A stretch of 25,000 bases of DNA, from assembly GCA_002005505.1 (NCBI GenBank), contig KV908649.1:107501-132500 (forward strand). The letters run 5' to 3'. The first letter of the stretch is position 1; the number at the start of each line of letters is the position of its first letter. This DNA comes from Botryococcus braunii (Eukaryota > Chlorophyta > Trebouxiophyceae). A program made the translations under genes and the position numbers. Below the pieces are notes generated by a model. The model searched no databases. It saw nothing but the letters and a program-made list of their open reading frames with translations, and was not told the origin of the DNA. Positions 1 to 10,631 of this stretch are shown in pieces.

Positions 1-1
1 A

Positions 2-136
2 GCCGTCCGGACGGAGCACGAGGACAAGGTGTGCTTGCTAGAGGCCTTCACAGACCCCCAGGACTGCAGTTACGAGATTCTGGAGTGGGGAGCGCGCCTG
101 GCCAACTACACCGGCCGCGCCCCCAACCCACAATGA
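2..136 (+). CDS. 3' terminal coding exon of an unidentified protein (partial)
   Basis: The frame that starts at base 2 is open to a TGA at 134-136 and gives about 44 residues, including AFTDPQDCSYEILEWGARL. The composition is protein-like: mixed charged and aromatic residues, GC-rich codons, and no low-complexity runs. The other two frames give Arg/Pro/Gly-rich strings typical of shadow frames. It is cut by the window edge, so the start, upstream exons and domain are unseen, and I recognise no family. GC content falls and low-complexity repeats begin soon after the stop, which fits a 3' UTR and intergenic boundary. The alternative is a chance open frame in GC-rich DNA. Confidence 0.5.
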   Translation, partial: AVRTEHEDKVCLLEAFTDPQDCSYEILEWGARLANYTGRAPNPQ

Positions 137-1440
137 GCGCGGGAGCCGGGAAGATGGGGAGATGGAGGAGAGGCGGCCCCCTCTCTCCATAGATGAGGAG
201 ATGGGTATGGCAGGGATCGGTCCCCTAGGGGATGTGGGGATGCGGCAATGCGTGGGAGGCTGGGAGAGAGAGATGCAGGGGCTCGGTTCCCCAGGGGAGC
301 GTAGGAGAGGGAGTTGCAGGGGCTCAGTTCCCCAGGGGAAATGGGGATAGGGCCCCCACCCCCTTTTCCCACAGTAAATGCATGCGATTCCTTCACAATC
401 TGGACCCAAACCTATTTGCAGAATTTTCCTTGAATGGCCTTTCGGGATACTCCCCCCCCCCCCCCCTTTTGACAATTGGGACCCACTGCAGGCGCCAGCC
501 CTCATGAGAAACAGACAAGGAGGTAGGGTCAGGTCCTTGCAAGTTTGGACCGCTACTAATAGTTAAATCAATGTTGTTGGTTTGTGGTTAGGGTGAATCT
601 CATGCTGAGGCGCCTGACCCAAAGCAAATTGGGGGAAGAGGGAAGGAAGATACATTCTGATTCAGGCTTATCCCCCCCCCCCCCCCCCCCAGGCATCCTT
701 TTACGCTCGTCGGCTTTTTTTTTCTTTTCCCCTTTCCTTTTCATTACCTCACAAGTCAAAAGTGTCTTATGTCTTTCGTGGTTCTTTGTCATGGCCCCGT
801 CGGATCGGTGGGGTCACAGAGGGTTTCCGTTCGAGGCCCTAAAGGTACAGAAGGAGTGCTGCAGCAACCTGTGTTTTTGGTGTGCGAGAGGTCGTGGAAT
901 TTGTTTCACTAATTTTCACTTATTTTGGAGTTAACATGTGATGCGGTACGCTGTTTTGTACGGTGCGCGCTGTCCCGCAAGGTACCCCCAGCTGGGCACA
1001 CCACACACCTGCTGGAGATTGAGAACAGCAGTCCGATGACTGCAAGCATGCAGACTAAAGTAGAAGGTGGGAGTTTAAGAAGTCCGTGTCCGAGTGTTAG
1101 TGTGGACATGGGAAAGAAGGGGTCGAGTGGTTTTTGCTCGGAGGAACACGAACGAATCCTGTACTGTCACGGACAATTGTGAGGAAGCTGCCTCACGCAG
1201 GCTAGTATTAATTGGAGAGTCAGGGGAAGGAAGAAGGAGAAGAAACAGCAAGGTTTTATTTCGCTGGAGCTCTCGAGAGTCAGAGGAAGCCAGAGATAGA
1301 AAAGAGCAGGCACCCTTGGCAATGTTTATGAAAATGGAGGACTTTGAACTCTTCTCGCTCATTTCACTGGGAAGTCAGAGAAACCAGCTAGGAGGCGACA
1401 GGGTTCGGAGTTAAGTTCGGCAAGGGCACCGGTGGTAGGT
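137..1440. other. Stretch without a supported gene; C runs and a short tandem repeat
   Basis: Nothing here is convincing as a gene. It holds a 41-bp-period repeat at 275-338 (two copies of a 23-bp core containing GGGGCTC, then GTTCCCCAGGGG), a run of 15 C at 452-466, and a run of 19 C at 672-690 followed by a pyrimidine-rich tract. The open frames across it have proline, glycine or serine bias and no recognisable motifs. A frame from 925 (TTG, no ATG) to 1182 is open but unsupported. CCGCAAG|GTACCC near 980 could pass as a splice donor but has no partner. Confidence 0.5.
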
Positions 1441-2341
1441 CTTGGCAAGCATTTTATTCAGTTTCCACTTGCCCTGGTTTGCCGCACCACTATCGTTGAA
1501 GCCATGCAAGACGCTTTCAGCTGTTATTCTTTGCTCAGTCAAGTTATTATATCGCGTCAACTGCAGCTGGCGTGGTAATGTCTATATGCCCAGCGACGAT
1601 TGCTGTCGCACCAAAGTGGTTGCTGTTGTCAAAGTTTGTACTGATGCTGCTCTGCTGTCGACCGTTGTCTACTGCAGTTGGGTAGAGTCGAAGTTGGTCA
1701 AAACTCCGATCGAATCTCAGAAGCTCGTGGGCTTCCGTAATTATGTATACGGGTTCAGGATTTAAATTTCTTAAAGTTCCGCATCTTCAGAGACCAGGAT
1801 CAGATGAGGCCTCGAGGGTTTTATTTTTGAGATTGGCTTCTAGAAGATCTGTTCTGAGGGCGTCATTGTTTGCGGGAATAAGCCCTGCGTGATTCATCCT
1901 ACAACTGTGGCATATCACTTAGTATATAGTATATAGATACATGTGCTGAAAGCCACATGGACTTATAGGCACATGTGATAGGTGCTCGTAGGAAAGCCTT
2001 CAAGTTTTAAAAGGATCATTATCCACAGCCTACTCAGGGCTGCCTCATATGGCTTATAAGTCGCGGCTTCAATACATATGTACGCCTGTGCGGCCTCGTT
2101 AATTTATTTCTGGTGCCTATATATAGGGAAGTATCCAACCATATCCAGATACATATGTAGATAATGCAGATCTGGGCCGCTTCATCAAGGTACTCACTGC
2201 TCAGGTGCCTAAACAGTGAGTACACGTATTGTATGGCATTCAGTATTGAGGTGATTACCTAATGAGTGGCTGTATAGTGTGGTACATGCCCGTGGTACAG
2301 TGTTCCAGATAGGGCTTTATCTAAATCCGACTTCCTTTCAG
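1441..2341. other. Stretch without a recognisable gene
   Basis: I see no coding region with support. An open frame at 1442-1765 has no recognisable motif. The stretch is AT-richer, with TATA-like dinucleotide tracts near 1920-1935 and 2118-2126, and one clear hairpin at 2190-2223. Confidence 0.4.
2190..2223. repeat. Perfect 10-bp-stem hairpin
   Basis: GTACTCACTG at 2190-2199 is matched by CAGTGAGTAC at 2214-2223, around a 14-base loop. There is no downstream T run, so a bacterial-type terminator is not suggested. Confidence 0.75.
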
Positions 2342-2509
2342 CGGCGTTGGCAGAACTGGTTATGGAGGAGATGAATATTCATCTCCTCCATAATCTTCCT
2401 TAGCATTAATGCTATGGAAGAACTGGTTATGGAGGAGATGAATGCTATGGAAGAACTGGTTATGGAGGAGATGAATGCTATGGAAAAGCTCAAGTCAAAA
2501 GGAAAGTGA
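2342..2509 (+). repeat. 33-bp fold-back/tandem repeat with a small in-frame ORF
   Basis: A 33-bp unit (AACTGGTTATGGAGGAGATG plus AATGCTATGGAAG) occurs in direct tandem from about 2411 to 2490. An earlier copy at 2350-2376 is followed at once by its own inverse: 2360-2393 is a perfect 34-bp palindrome centred in GAATATTC. Because 33 is divisible by 3, an ATG at 2414 opens a 31-residue ORF ending with a TGA at 2507-2509. It has an 11-residue repeat of the form EELVMEEMNAM and a lysine-rich tail (KLKSKGK). The repeat is acidic, Met-rich and potentially helical. No flanking gene was identified, so it could be an exon fragment or chance. Confidence 0.7.
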
Positions 2510-2574
2510 GAGCTGAGGAAGTCCTCACAGTCGTCTCAGTCTCTACCATACATGTGCAGCAACTGCAGTTCACG

Positions 2575-2608
2575 TGATCATTGTATATAATGATCATGAT
2601 GCATCATG
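2575..2608. repeat. AT-rich overlapping hairpin/palindrome
   Basis: TGATCATT and AATGATCA flank a 6-base loop at 2575-2596. CATGATGCATCATG at 2595-2608 is a perfect 14-bp palindrome that overlaps it. Function is unknown. Confidence 0.6.
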
Positions 2609-2770
2609 AACATATGCATGCACATGCACATGGCTGTATATGTGAACATATGGGTACCGGTGTTTTCACCCAGAGGTGGCCACCATGAGTACCATATAGA
2701 TCATGGCACCATGGTACGTACCGCCTCTGGTTGTTGCGTACACTCCATACAGCATGCTGCATGTCGGAGT

Positions 2771-3016
2771 GGGAACTCCCGCAAGGTCGAATTTAAATGC
2801 ATGCATGTAGGAGTGGCAACATCCCGCGAGATCACATTTCAGCCCGAAATCTGCCACAATCGGGACTGATCGGGACTCGAAAGGAAGAAATTTGTGCCGG
2901 AAATCCACAGTAATTTGTGTGGACTTCCGGCGCAAATTTCTTCCTTTCGAGTCCCGATCAGTCCCGATTGTGTCAGATTTCGGGCTGAAATGTGATCTCG
3001 CGGGAGTTGCCTGCAT
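2771..3016. mobile_element. MITE-like inverted-repeat element, copy 1
   Basis: Two arms of about 82 bp, 2823 to about 2908 and about 2919 to 3004, are near-perfect inverted copies. Both carry CCCGCGAGATCACATTTCAG at their outer end, and the few differences include GCCACAATC against GACACAATC. A further end-like sequence, AACTCCCGCAAGGTCGAA, lies just outside at 2774-2791. It resembles the left end of the second copy at 9828-9845, which suggests that this copy contains a nested inversion. There is no internal ORF. The arms and the dispersed second copy fit a non-autonomous DNA element. Target-site duplications are not clear. Confidence 0.7.
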
Positions 3017-3570
3017 TAGGACTCGTAGCTCTATAGAGTGGTAGCTACCCGTTTTCGCCTTTCTAGCCAGCTTCAAGCGTCAGGTACCACCGGGGTTTTG
3101 AGGTATCTCACATCTCACATCGGCCGGGCAGCTGGGCAGGTGGGCAGATGTGCATATATTTCCGGTACGTATATACCGGTACGTAGCTGGAAAGGTCAGG
3201 TAACACCTTGCACATGTGTGCGCGTTATAGCTGTGCATACATAGATCCATATCATGCATACATACCACATATGTGTGGGGTGCACTGCATGTGCATTGGG
3301 TCAAGAACGTGATGACCTTCTACTTGCTTGGGGCCACATGGCCATTTTGCCAGGGCGGCCTCAGTCAAAGTGAGGGGTACCGGTACCCTGAGCAGTAGTG
3401 ACGTCATTACTATCGGATCGGGGTCTGTGGCTTTTAGCTGGAAGCTCGCCTAGGAGAAGTCAAGTGCACATGGGACCCTTAGACCCATATATTAATTATT
3501 ATGAAGCCTGTCCCATGAGATGAATCTTGGTATCAGGTCGATCAAACGAGGGAGGGCGGAGTAGATCCAG
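3017..3570. other. Stretch without a gene; short palindromes
   Basis: No coding support. It contains two direct copies of CCGGTACGTA near 3162-3184 and a perfect 14-bp palindrome, GGGTACCGGTACCC, at 3375-3388. TATAAT-like and CATATG-type motifs recur with no other context. Confidence 0.4.
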
Positions 3571-3574
3571 TTGG

Positions 3575-3705
3575 GTGCCCGCTAAAACTTGATGCCAATA
3601 CACGATTAATCATATAAGCTGTGCACACCCGTCCAGGCATGCAGCCATATGCCGGCATGCCGGATGGGGTTGCACAGCTTATACGCGTCAATTTTAGCGG
3701 CTCGG
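3575..3705. repeat. Imperfect inverted repeat with extended arms
   Basis: The core arms begin ATAAGCTGTGC at 3614 and end GCACAGCTTAT at 3682, with a centre rich in GCATGC and CATATG. Further out, GCCCGCTAAAACTTGATG (about 3577) is loosely mirrored by CGCGTCAATTTTAGCGGC (about 3685-3702). The nested arms look like a decayed fold-back element. No coding sequence is inside. Confidence 0.55.
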
Positions 3706-3956
3706 GAACGGGTCAGGAAAGGAAGTTGGGGCAATGATTAATTTAGAGCAAATTGGCCTGGAACGCGGAGTGGCTTTCCAGGAAGGGAAGAGACAGTTCA
3801 GAGGTTTAAGACATCAGTTGATAGGCAAGTACGCGTATACGTAGTTTGGTGATGTCTCAGCTAGTCGATTCCACAAGGGATTGTGACAGGTCTTTAAATA
3901 CCTTTGATTTCGCTTTCAGAACGTTCTGAAGGGTAGGGGCCGAGCCAAAAGGCGAG

Positions 3957-4231
<275 letters not shown>

Positions 4232-4376
4232 GTCCGTCTTCCGCTTCCTCGAACACCCCTCCTCCGCGTCCTCCTCTGCCATGGAATCGTCATCTTCATC
4301 TGCACAATGTGGCAACCCTTACTATCCATCCCACGCATTCAATGTGTACAAGCGCTGCAGCAGCTTCTAACATTCG

Positions 4377-5117
4377 ATGTCAACACCAATTCCAACAGAG
4401 ACACCCTCACCTGAACCATTATCATGCTCCCCTTCATCTTCGAGGGGCCCCTTCCTCTTCAAGGGCCTGCAGGAAGTTTGCAATCCCCTGTCCCTCCTGC
4501 ATGTAGCCCTGTGTACCTATGCCGCTCTCACTCATTGGCTGTTGCCGCCCCCCCCCCCCCCCGGCGGAGGCACCCGGGACTGGAGCCCTGCCGCGAGCCT
4601 GCCCCACAACCCCACCTCAGCAGAGCAACGACTTCCAGCCCCTCACGAGCAACACACTCATGCCAGAAACCCACCTACTGGCCCTCCTCCCACCCCCGAT
4701 CCTCCCAGAGCAACCGCTTCCGCGTCCACACCTCCAGCATCGTCCAGGCACCCAAACCTGTTACCCAGCTCCAACTCAAATTTGTTTTAACCTCGAGCTG
4801 CATGGACCCCAACTGCCCTTCCGAGTGCGCTTTCCGAGTTCAAATCCATCAGCACCCGCAGACACATCCTGCACAGAGCTGCTCCGCTTCTGTCTCGTGC
4901 GCGGCTTGGAGGCTTCCACGCTAATCCCTTCGATGCCCTCTACAATGTACTTGAATCCGCAGCCCTTGCCCAGGTGTACGCTGGCAGGTGGTTTCTCTTC
5001 GCACCAGAACCTGTTGGTGCCACATACTGCAGAGGCCGTTTCGACTTTCAACATGGCACCTGCACAACCCATTCCAGAACCCCAAATCAACGAAGGCGCC
5101 CCACAACCCTAACGTAG
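4377..5117 (+). pseudogene. Proline-rich reading frame interrupted by an in-frame stop
   Basis: From the ATG at 4377 one frame reads 137 codons to a TAA at 4788-4790. The same frame then continues protein-like to a TAG at 5115-5117. The first part is rich in Pro, Ser and Thr (about residues 1-135). The second part looks like an ordinary folded domain, with stretches such as NPFDALYNVLESAALAQVYA and GRWFLFAPEPVGATYCRGRF, and an Arg/Thr-rich tail. Competing frames are open too but more biased. I do not recognise the family. Loss by a nonsense mutation, or a small intron spanning 4788, are both possible. The same frame resumes at 5211, which suggests one larger decayed gene, perhaps from a retroelement, though no motif proves that. 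Confidence 0.4.
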
Positions 5118-5681
5118 ACCCACTTCTTTACGGTTCGCATTGCCCACCATTAGGTTACACTGATAACCTAATAAAATAACACTACGTGGTGTTATTGCTC
5201 TCAATAGTAAGAGCTTCTGAGCTGCCTAGACCATACATGCATCGCACCTACCCCAACCGGCAGAGGTTTCCCGACCCCGACAATTGCCCCGCCCGCCCCG
5301 ACCCCTCTGCCTTCCATCAAGCTGGACTTCTTGCTGAATGCTGAGCAATGCACCGGCACAGCCAAAACCACATTAGGAAAACAGGAACTGGAGCGCCCAC
5401 GCGAGTGCACCTGGTACGAACCGCATCCGCTGACGCCGCGCTCGCTGCCTATCCAGACGTGAAGCAAATGCCACTTTAGTATAGCTAAGTCCACACAGGA
5501 AAACACACAACCAAACATGCTCACTCCACCAGCAGGAGGCAGGCCGGCATCCAGAACCGATCTAGCCGGAACGTATCAACGCGCGGTTCATGAATCCGGC
5601 GAAGCCCTTTACAACAGCGGGCCCCCAGTCGTGGTCGAGAAAGAGTTCTCCCAACCGAATTCGCCGCAACGCCGAAGTGGC

Positions 5682-5708
5682 CCACTAGTAGTGGGCCCGG
5701 GCCACTAC
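5682..5708. repeat. GC-rich palindromic cluster
   Basis: GGCCCACT, then AGT, then AGTGGGCC form an inverted repeat that runs into an overlapping GTGGGCCCGGGCCAC-type inverted repeat. Confidence 0.6.
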
Positions 5709-5775
5709 CCGCGACCGCCCCCGCCGCGGAAAATCTCAGCAACAGGAAAATCCCCGTGGAAATCCCTCCACCAAC

Positions 5776-5805
5776 GGATCCGCGGCCCACGTGGGCCGCG
5801 GATCC
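5776..5805. repeat. Perfect 30-bp spacerless palindrome
   Basis: GGATCCGCGGCCCAC is followed directly by its exact reverse complement. The next base on each side does not pair. Confidence 0.95.
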
Positions 5806-5957
5806 ACCACGTGCACGCAACCCCGAGAAAAAATTCTCCCCCCAAAAAATCCGTTCCCCTAGGGGAGGCCCCGTTATTCATAAATTCCATCCACTATGAA
5901 AAATTCCCCCATAAAAATTCCCCCATCCACAGATTAAGGCAGAAGAATTACATCACC

Positions 5958-6055
5958 CCAAAGGGTTGACAAGATTACAATCAAAGACCAGCCACTAGGG
6001 CTGAAGAGGACGGCAGTACAATGAATGACCCATATCTACCCAAAGGGTTGACAAG
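5958..6055 (+). repeat. Direct repeat of a 16-bp motif with 82-bp spacing
   Basis: CCAAAGGGTTGACAAG occurs at 5958-5973 and again at 6040-6055. The intervening sequence is unique. Confidence 0.7.
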
Positions 6056-6294
6056 CTGGTAGGCCAGAAGGGCGGCTTTTGGATGCACTATTTCCTCATT
6101 CTACCTGGCGTGTGCACCCAAAGATTTCCTATGACGACATGGTCAACCTCACCACCAAAGCCACTACCTTCGTGGTAGTTTACAGGAAAAACTTACACGG
6201 AAATTTCGGGTGCTACGTTTACCCAGCCTACAGCGGCACGGTTGCACAGCGAAGACAGCAGGATCCTTCCCCACAAAACGTATACAGGACGTGA
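6032..6294 (+). CDS. Weak coding traces in two overlapping frames
   Basis: One frame through about 6045-6125 reads DKLVGQKGGFWMHYFLILPG. A second, from a TTG at 6079 to the TGA ending at 6294, reads 71 residues including FGCYVYPAYSG. Neither has an ATG in a convincing context. Both could be pieces of one frameshifted relic, and no family is recognised. A small inverted repeat, ACTACC/GGTAGT, lies at about 6163-6179. Confidence 0.2.
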
Positions 6295-6299
6295 GACAG

Positions 6300-7185
6300 A
6301 TCTAGCGTTCAAGAAGATCGGGAGGAATCTGGGCCATGTACATGCAGATACGCAAATCTCATCATGCTCTCTGGGGTGGACTGATGTAACTATTTATTTT
6401 TCTCTCCAGATAGCCGTCGCATAGGTAGCTCTCGTCATAGCGACATTCCCCGTTTGGATGCGATACCTCCGATGCGACGTGTCAGAGGCCGCGATGCTGC
6501 GGTGCTTGAACGTTTTGGACCCTTTCACAGCTGCAACACTGGCCCTATCCATTGCCCGGTGAGGCCGAATTTGGTTCACACCGGCAATATTATGGCCGCA
6601 CGAAGCAGATTTAGCGCGTGATTGTATCTCGACCTTCGAAGCCGGCTGTCATGTCTTGCCAGTGCTCGGACACACTCCTGCCGGCTTCCCAACCTGAAGA
6701 ACTTGAAGTTGAGCAGTCAGGCAGGTGCGGAAAGCATTTTACACATGGGTCCCGATGAACTGGGCGGTCGACCCAACCTGAGTTAAAAGGTGATAACGCA
6801 ACCCAATCCGGTGTAGAACTTGTATGTGGATGTCAGTGGGGTGCGTCCCTGAACGATCCCGATAAAATATCTATGGGGTTATTATGAGATGTCTTAATTG
6901 ACAAGATTCACATTTTCTATAGCGTGTGTTTTGCGCTTGGAAAACGTGCGGGTGTAAGGTCGTGGCAAACGAGGTTGGTGGCGTACAAAAAATGCCTTCC
7001 GGGGTGCTATAATCTCCCTTAAATTGTGCTATAAATATCTTCATGAGGTTTGGCTGGGAATATATCATTGAAAACAACCTCACATTGCCTTAGAATATTC
7101 TCATCTTCGAAGTTTCTAAACGCCGAAGGTCTCTGTTCGGGAAGCCTGCCCTAATTGTTTAATATTGAAATTCAAGTACTTAAAG
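6300..7185. other. Stretch without a recognisable gene
   Basis: No supported coding region, repeat array or RNA gene was seen. Short open frames on either strand lack motifs. Confidence 0.4.
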
Positions 7186-7473
7186 ATGTTGGGTGAATTC
7201 AAATTACACTGTATCATAATAGCTGTATTCTCACTTTGTAAGTGTTGTTGGGAAGTAGGCAAGATGCTGTGCGCCAGTCCCGTTTACAGGGTCACCTGCG
7301 GTGGAATAAGTTTTCATGAGGAGCAACCTCCGATATGCTCAGTTCTCGACTGTGGCGTTGATTTTGATTATATCAGGTGTGGTGCAAGGATGGCGTTGCC
7401 ATGTATGGGCGGCAACGGTTTTTGGAAAATCAATTGTGTATGCAAATCATGCGGGGGGAATGACCTGATGTAA
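7186..7473 (+). CDS. Small cysteine-rich ORF, hypothetical
   Basis: An ATG at 7186 opens 95 codons to a TAA at 7471-7473. The start MLGEFKLHCIIIAVFSLC resembles a hydrophobic signal segment. About 13 cysteines are spread through the rest, including CKCC near residue 18 and closely spaced Cys near the C terminus. That spacing would suit a small secreted disulfide-rich protein, but I recognise no family. A frame this length can occur by chance in DNA of this composition, and no splice or promoter evidence supports it. Confidence 0.2.
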   Translation: MLGEFKLHCIIIAVFSLCKCCWEVGKMLCASPVYRVTCGGISFHEEQPPICSVLDCGVDFDYIRCGARMALPCMGGNGFWKINCVCKSCGGNDLM

Positions 7474-7757
7474 AACAAATATCATGACTCATCTGTTCCG
7501 TTCAGGGGTTTCGTGAGTTTGGAACAATATACAACCTAGGCTGCTCCTGCCGTGAGAGTGTGTGTGAAACTGCGGACGGGCCCTTTCCACTCTGCAGAGA
7601 TTACACTTCCAGCTGGCCTTAGAAAGATTACCTGAACATACCACAATTATCTATGTGCTGATTTGAATCTGCTTTCTGATGTTATAATATTCCTTTGAAG
7701 CCGCATCTTTCCGCCGGCCCCTGACTGTACGTGGTGTTGATCGACATTTTCGTGCAG

Positions 7758-7888
7758 TCCCAACCATGTCTCCTGTGCTTCAAGTTATGGCAGGACCTGA
7801 GCACCGGAAGTGGTTCTTCCAGACAATGGTGATCAGCGCTCAAGGCCAGCCACCCGAGCTGAAGGGGACTTCCCAAGCAGAGCAGTAG
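7758..7888 (+). CDS. Possible upstream exon, hypothetical
   Basis: A pyrimidine-rich CGACATTTTCGTGCAG ends at 7757 like a 3' splice site. The following frame, with an ATG at 7766, reads SPVLQVMAGPEHRKWFFQTM and on to a TAG at 7886-7888. A second open frame overlaps from about 7800 to 7931 and ends at a donor-like CAAGG|GTAGCA. The second would leave two bases, which matches the phase needed by the exon at 8101, but its frame is closed by a stop near 7798. Whether either belongs to the downstream gene is unresolved. Confidence 0.25.
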
Positions 7889-8100
7889 ACACCGGAGAAC
7901 ACAAAACCTCCTTCGCAATGACTGTACCACAAGGGTAGCAAACCAAAGTCAGGAAAGGCTGTTGCTGCAATAGAGTACCTGCCAAAAGATCAATACCCCT
8001 CACCATTCCTGTCCTGTTACAAAGCTTGTACACTGCAGTGAAAGCAGACCATAAGGTTAGTGACGTGGGCATGACACGGATGAGTGGAGTGGACCTGCAG

Positions 8101-8980
<880 letters not shown>

Positions 8981-9078
8981 CGCTGTGGTTAGCTAATCTG
9001 CCTAAATGGTAGCGCTGTGGTTAGCTAATCTGCCTAAATATGAGAATGGTAGCGCTGTGGTTAGCTAATCTGCCTAAA

Positions 9079-9413
9079 CTCAGTTTGTTCACCCTTTGAA
9101 AAATGGCTTCTCGATCAAATCGAAAAGACCCATCCGCCTCGACTACCAGAATTCTTCAGCAGCATGACTTCCAGTGTGCAGCATGAGCAGGCTCCTAGCT
9201 TCATGAATGAACCATGCATGCAAGCTTCATTCATCCAGAACATTGTTATGAGTGAGGGGGGCGAGGGACCCCACAGACACTGGGACCGTGGGACATTTCT
9301 ATGACCGTCGGGAGAAAATAATTTTACAATCTGAAGGAAAGCTCCAAAATCTGAATGATAGTCTCGAAATATGAGTGCTCGTTTCAGAATCCGAGGTTAG
9401 TTTCAAAATCTGA
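9079..9413. other. Non-coding stretch with a degenerate short repeat
   Basis: No gene is supported. Around 9328-9415 the motif CAAAATCTGAATGA and variants recur three to four times at irregular spacing. Confidence 0.35.
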
Positions 9414-9782
9414 ATGAGTGCTGGCACAATGGGACTGCGCAGACGGTTACAGGGGAGCATGCGTCTGGCAGAAGCATTCTCCCGATATTCGCTGGCGGAC
9501 ATTGCCGGAGGAGGCCTGGATTACTCAACCCTTATGTCAAAGGGTGCGATGAGGCCCCCGGGGTACCAATTTATGTGTGGGGAGTCTCGGCCCCAACGCC
9601 CTCAGTCACCGTACGACCGTAAGCCAGCGTGCTTGAGCTCTAAGTTTTCCAAGAGTGCCTCGAAGAACGGAGACCAGGAGTCCTTTGGCAATGCTGATGC
9701 CATACCCATTACCCGGGATGGGCTGCACTACATTCCCACATCCATGTCTGTGGAGTCAGCCTTGTCGCAGCTACAACAGCAG
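9414..9782 (+). CDS. First coding exon of an unidentified protein
   Basis: An ATG at 9414, directly preceded by an in-frame TGA, opens 123 codons that end exactly at the strong donor CAG|GTGAGC (9783). Composition is protein-like: a basic N terminus (GLRRRLQGS), AEAFSRYSLADIAGGGLDYS at about residues 20-40, a Ser/Lys-rich middle, and a Gln-rich helical end (ESALSQLQQQ). No family is recognised. The phase after the exon is 0. The intron that follows carries an inverted-repeat element (9831-9924) and a (CA)n array. The next exon is uncertain: the obvious frame near 10632 would need phase 1, so an extra exon, a missed acceptor, or two separate genes are possible. Confidence 0.5.
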
Positions 9783-9830
9783 GTGAGCACACTGATCGCG
9801 ATCGTCAAGCTCCCCTATACTTGGGGTACT

Positions 9831-9924
9831 CCCGCGAGGTCGAATGTGTGTGGATTTCCAGCGCAAATTCCTTCCTTAGCAGTCGGGACAGTCCCGATCG
9901 TGGCATGAAATGTGATCTCGCGGG
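9831..9924. mobile_element. MITE-like inverted-repeat element, copy 2
   Basis: CCCGCGAGGTC at 9831 and GATCTCGCGGG ending at 9924 form inverted ends, and the outer flanks TATACTT and AGTATA also mirror. The interior (GTGGATTTCCAGCGCAAAT, then TCCCGAT and TGAAATGTGATC) matches the right arm of the element at 2919-3004. It is shorter than copy 1 and lies in the putative intron after the 9414-9782 exon. Confidence 0.7.
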
Positions 9925-10215
9925 AATTCCCAGTATACTGATACTCTGAAGATCGTCTAGCCCCGTGTATTCGCTATAACGGCAATGTAGGTCTCCTCAT
10001 AACCCACTAAAGCTGTGTCACATATATGTTTGACATAGGCTCAGCTTGCCTTCTCCTGCGTGGCTAGTCTCATTAACGGTACGGTCATTACAGTTATAAC
10101 AGCTTATTTGAAAACTTGGGCGGGGGGCCATTCTGCAGCTTCCACTACAAACCCTGATTTTCTGCTCCAGTGTTGAAGTACCACAGCCCTCATCCCCCCA
10201 CAAACATCCCCGGCG

Positions 10216-10220
<5 letters not shown>

Positions 10221-10307
<87 letters not shown>

Positions 10308-10328
10308 ACACACACCCACGCACACACG

Positions 10329-10386
<58 letters not shown>
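10221..10386. repeat. (CA)n microsatellite
   Basis: A (CA)n array with a few CCCACA and GCACGC interruptions around 10306-10334. Confidence 0.95.
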
Positions 10387-10387
<1 letters not shown>

Positions 10388-10631
10388 CGCACAAGATCCA
10401 CGAGGGTAAGAAAGCCAATGGTGTGTGTTGTAACTGTGTGTGTTGCAACAACAGCTTACATCAAGCCCCAATTGGGCTGGGCTGCAATTAAGCTGCTTGA
10501 TATTGCTATGGCCACATTGTACATGTGTGACGTGATGGTCTGGCATTGCTCTTCCTTTGAGGAAAAGGATGTGTTAGTCTCGAAATATTGTTAATAATTC
10601 CACTGACGTAAAATTATTCTTAGTGACAGCC

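Larger units (their letters stand above)
5211..5969 (+). pseudogene. Continuation of the broken frame, in two open segments
   Basis: This segment is in the same frame as 4377-5117. Between them several stops lie around two small hairpins (5118-5210). The first open part, 5211-5462, has no ATG. It begins Pro/Thr-rich and then reads SIKLDFLLNAEQCTGTAKTT and further protein-like sequence, ending at a TGA at 5460-5462. The next part runs on to 5969 and has an ATG at 5517, with SRTDLAGTYQRAVHESGEAL and then a Pro/Arg-rich region that crosses the palindrome at 5776. No known domain is visible. The shared phase over 1.6 kb is the main argument that this is one decayed coding region. Confidence is limited because parts are compositionally biased. 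Confidence 0.35.

Noticed and set aside
38..505. Minus-strand and plus-strand Pro/Gly/Ser-rich ORFs at the left end
   Set aside because: They overlap the partial plus-strand exon or low-complexity DNA, and their composition is that of shadow frames.
5776..5805. Operator or transcription-factor site
   Set aside because: The palindrome is longer and more perfect than usual binding sites, and similar unrelated palindromes occur across the window, so a structural or mutational origin fits better.
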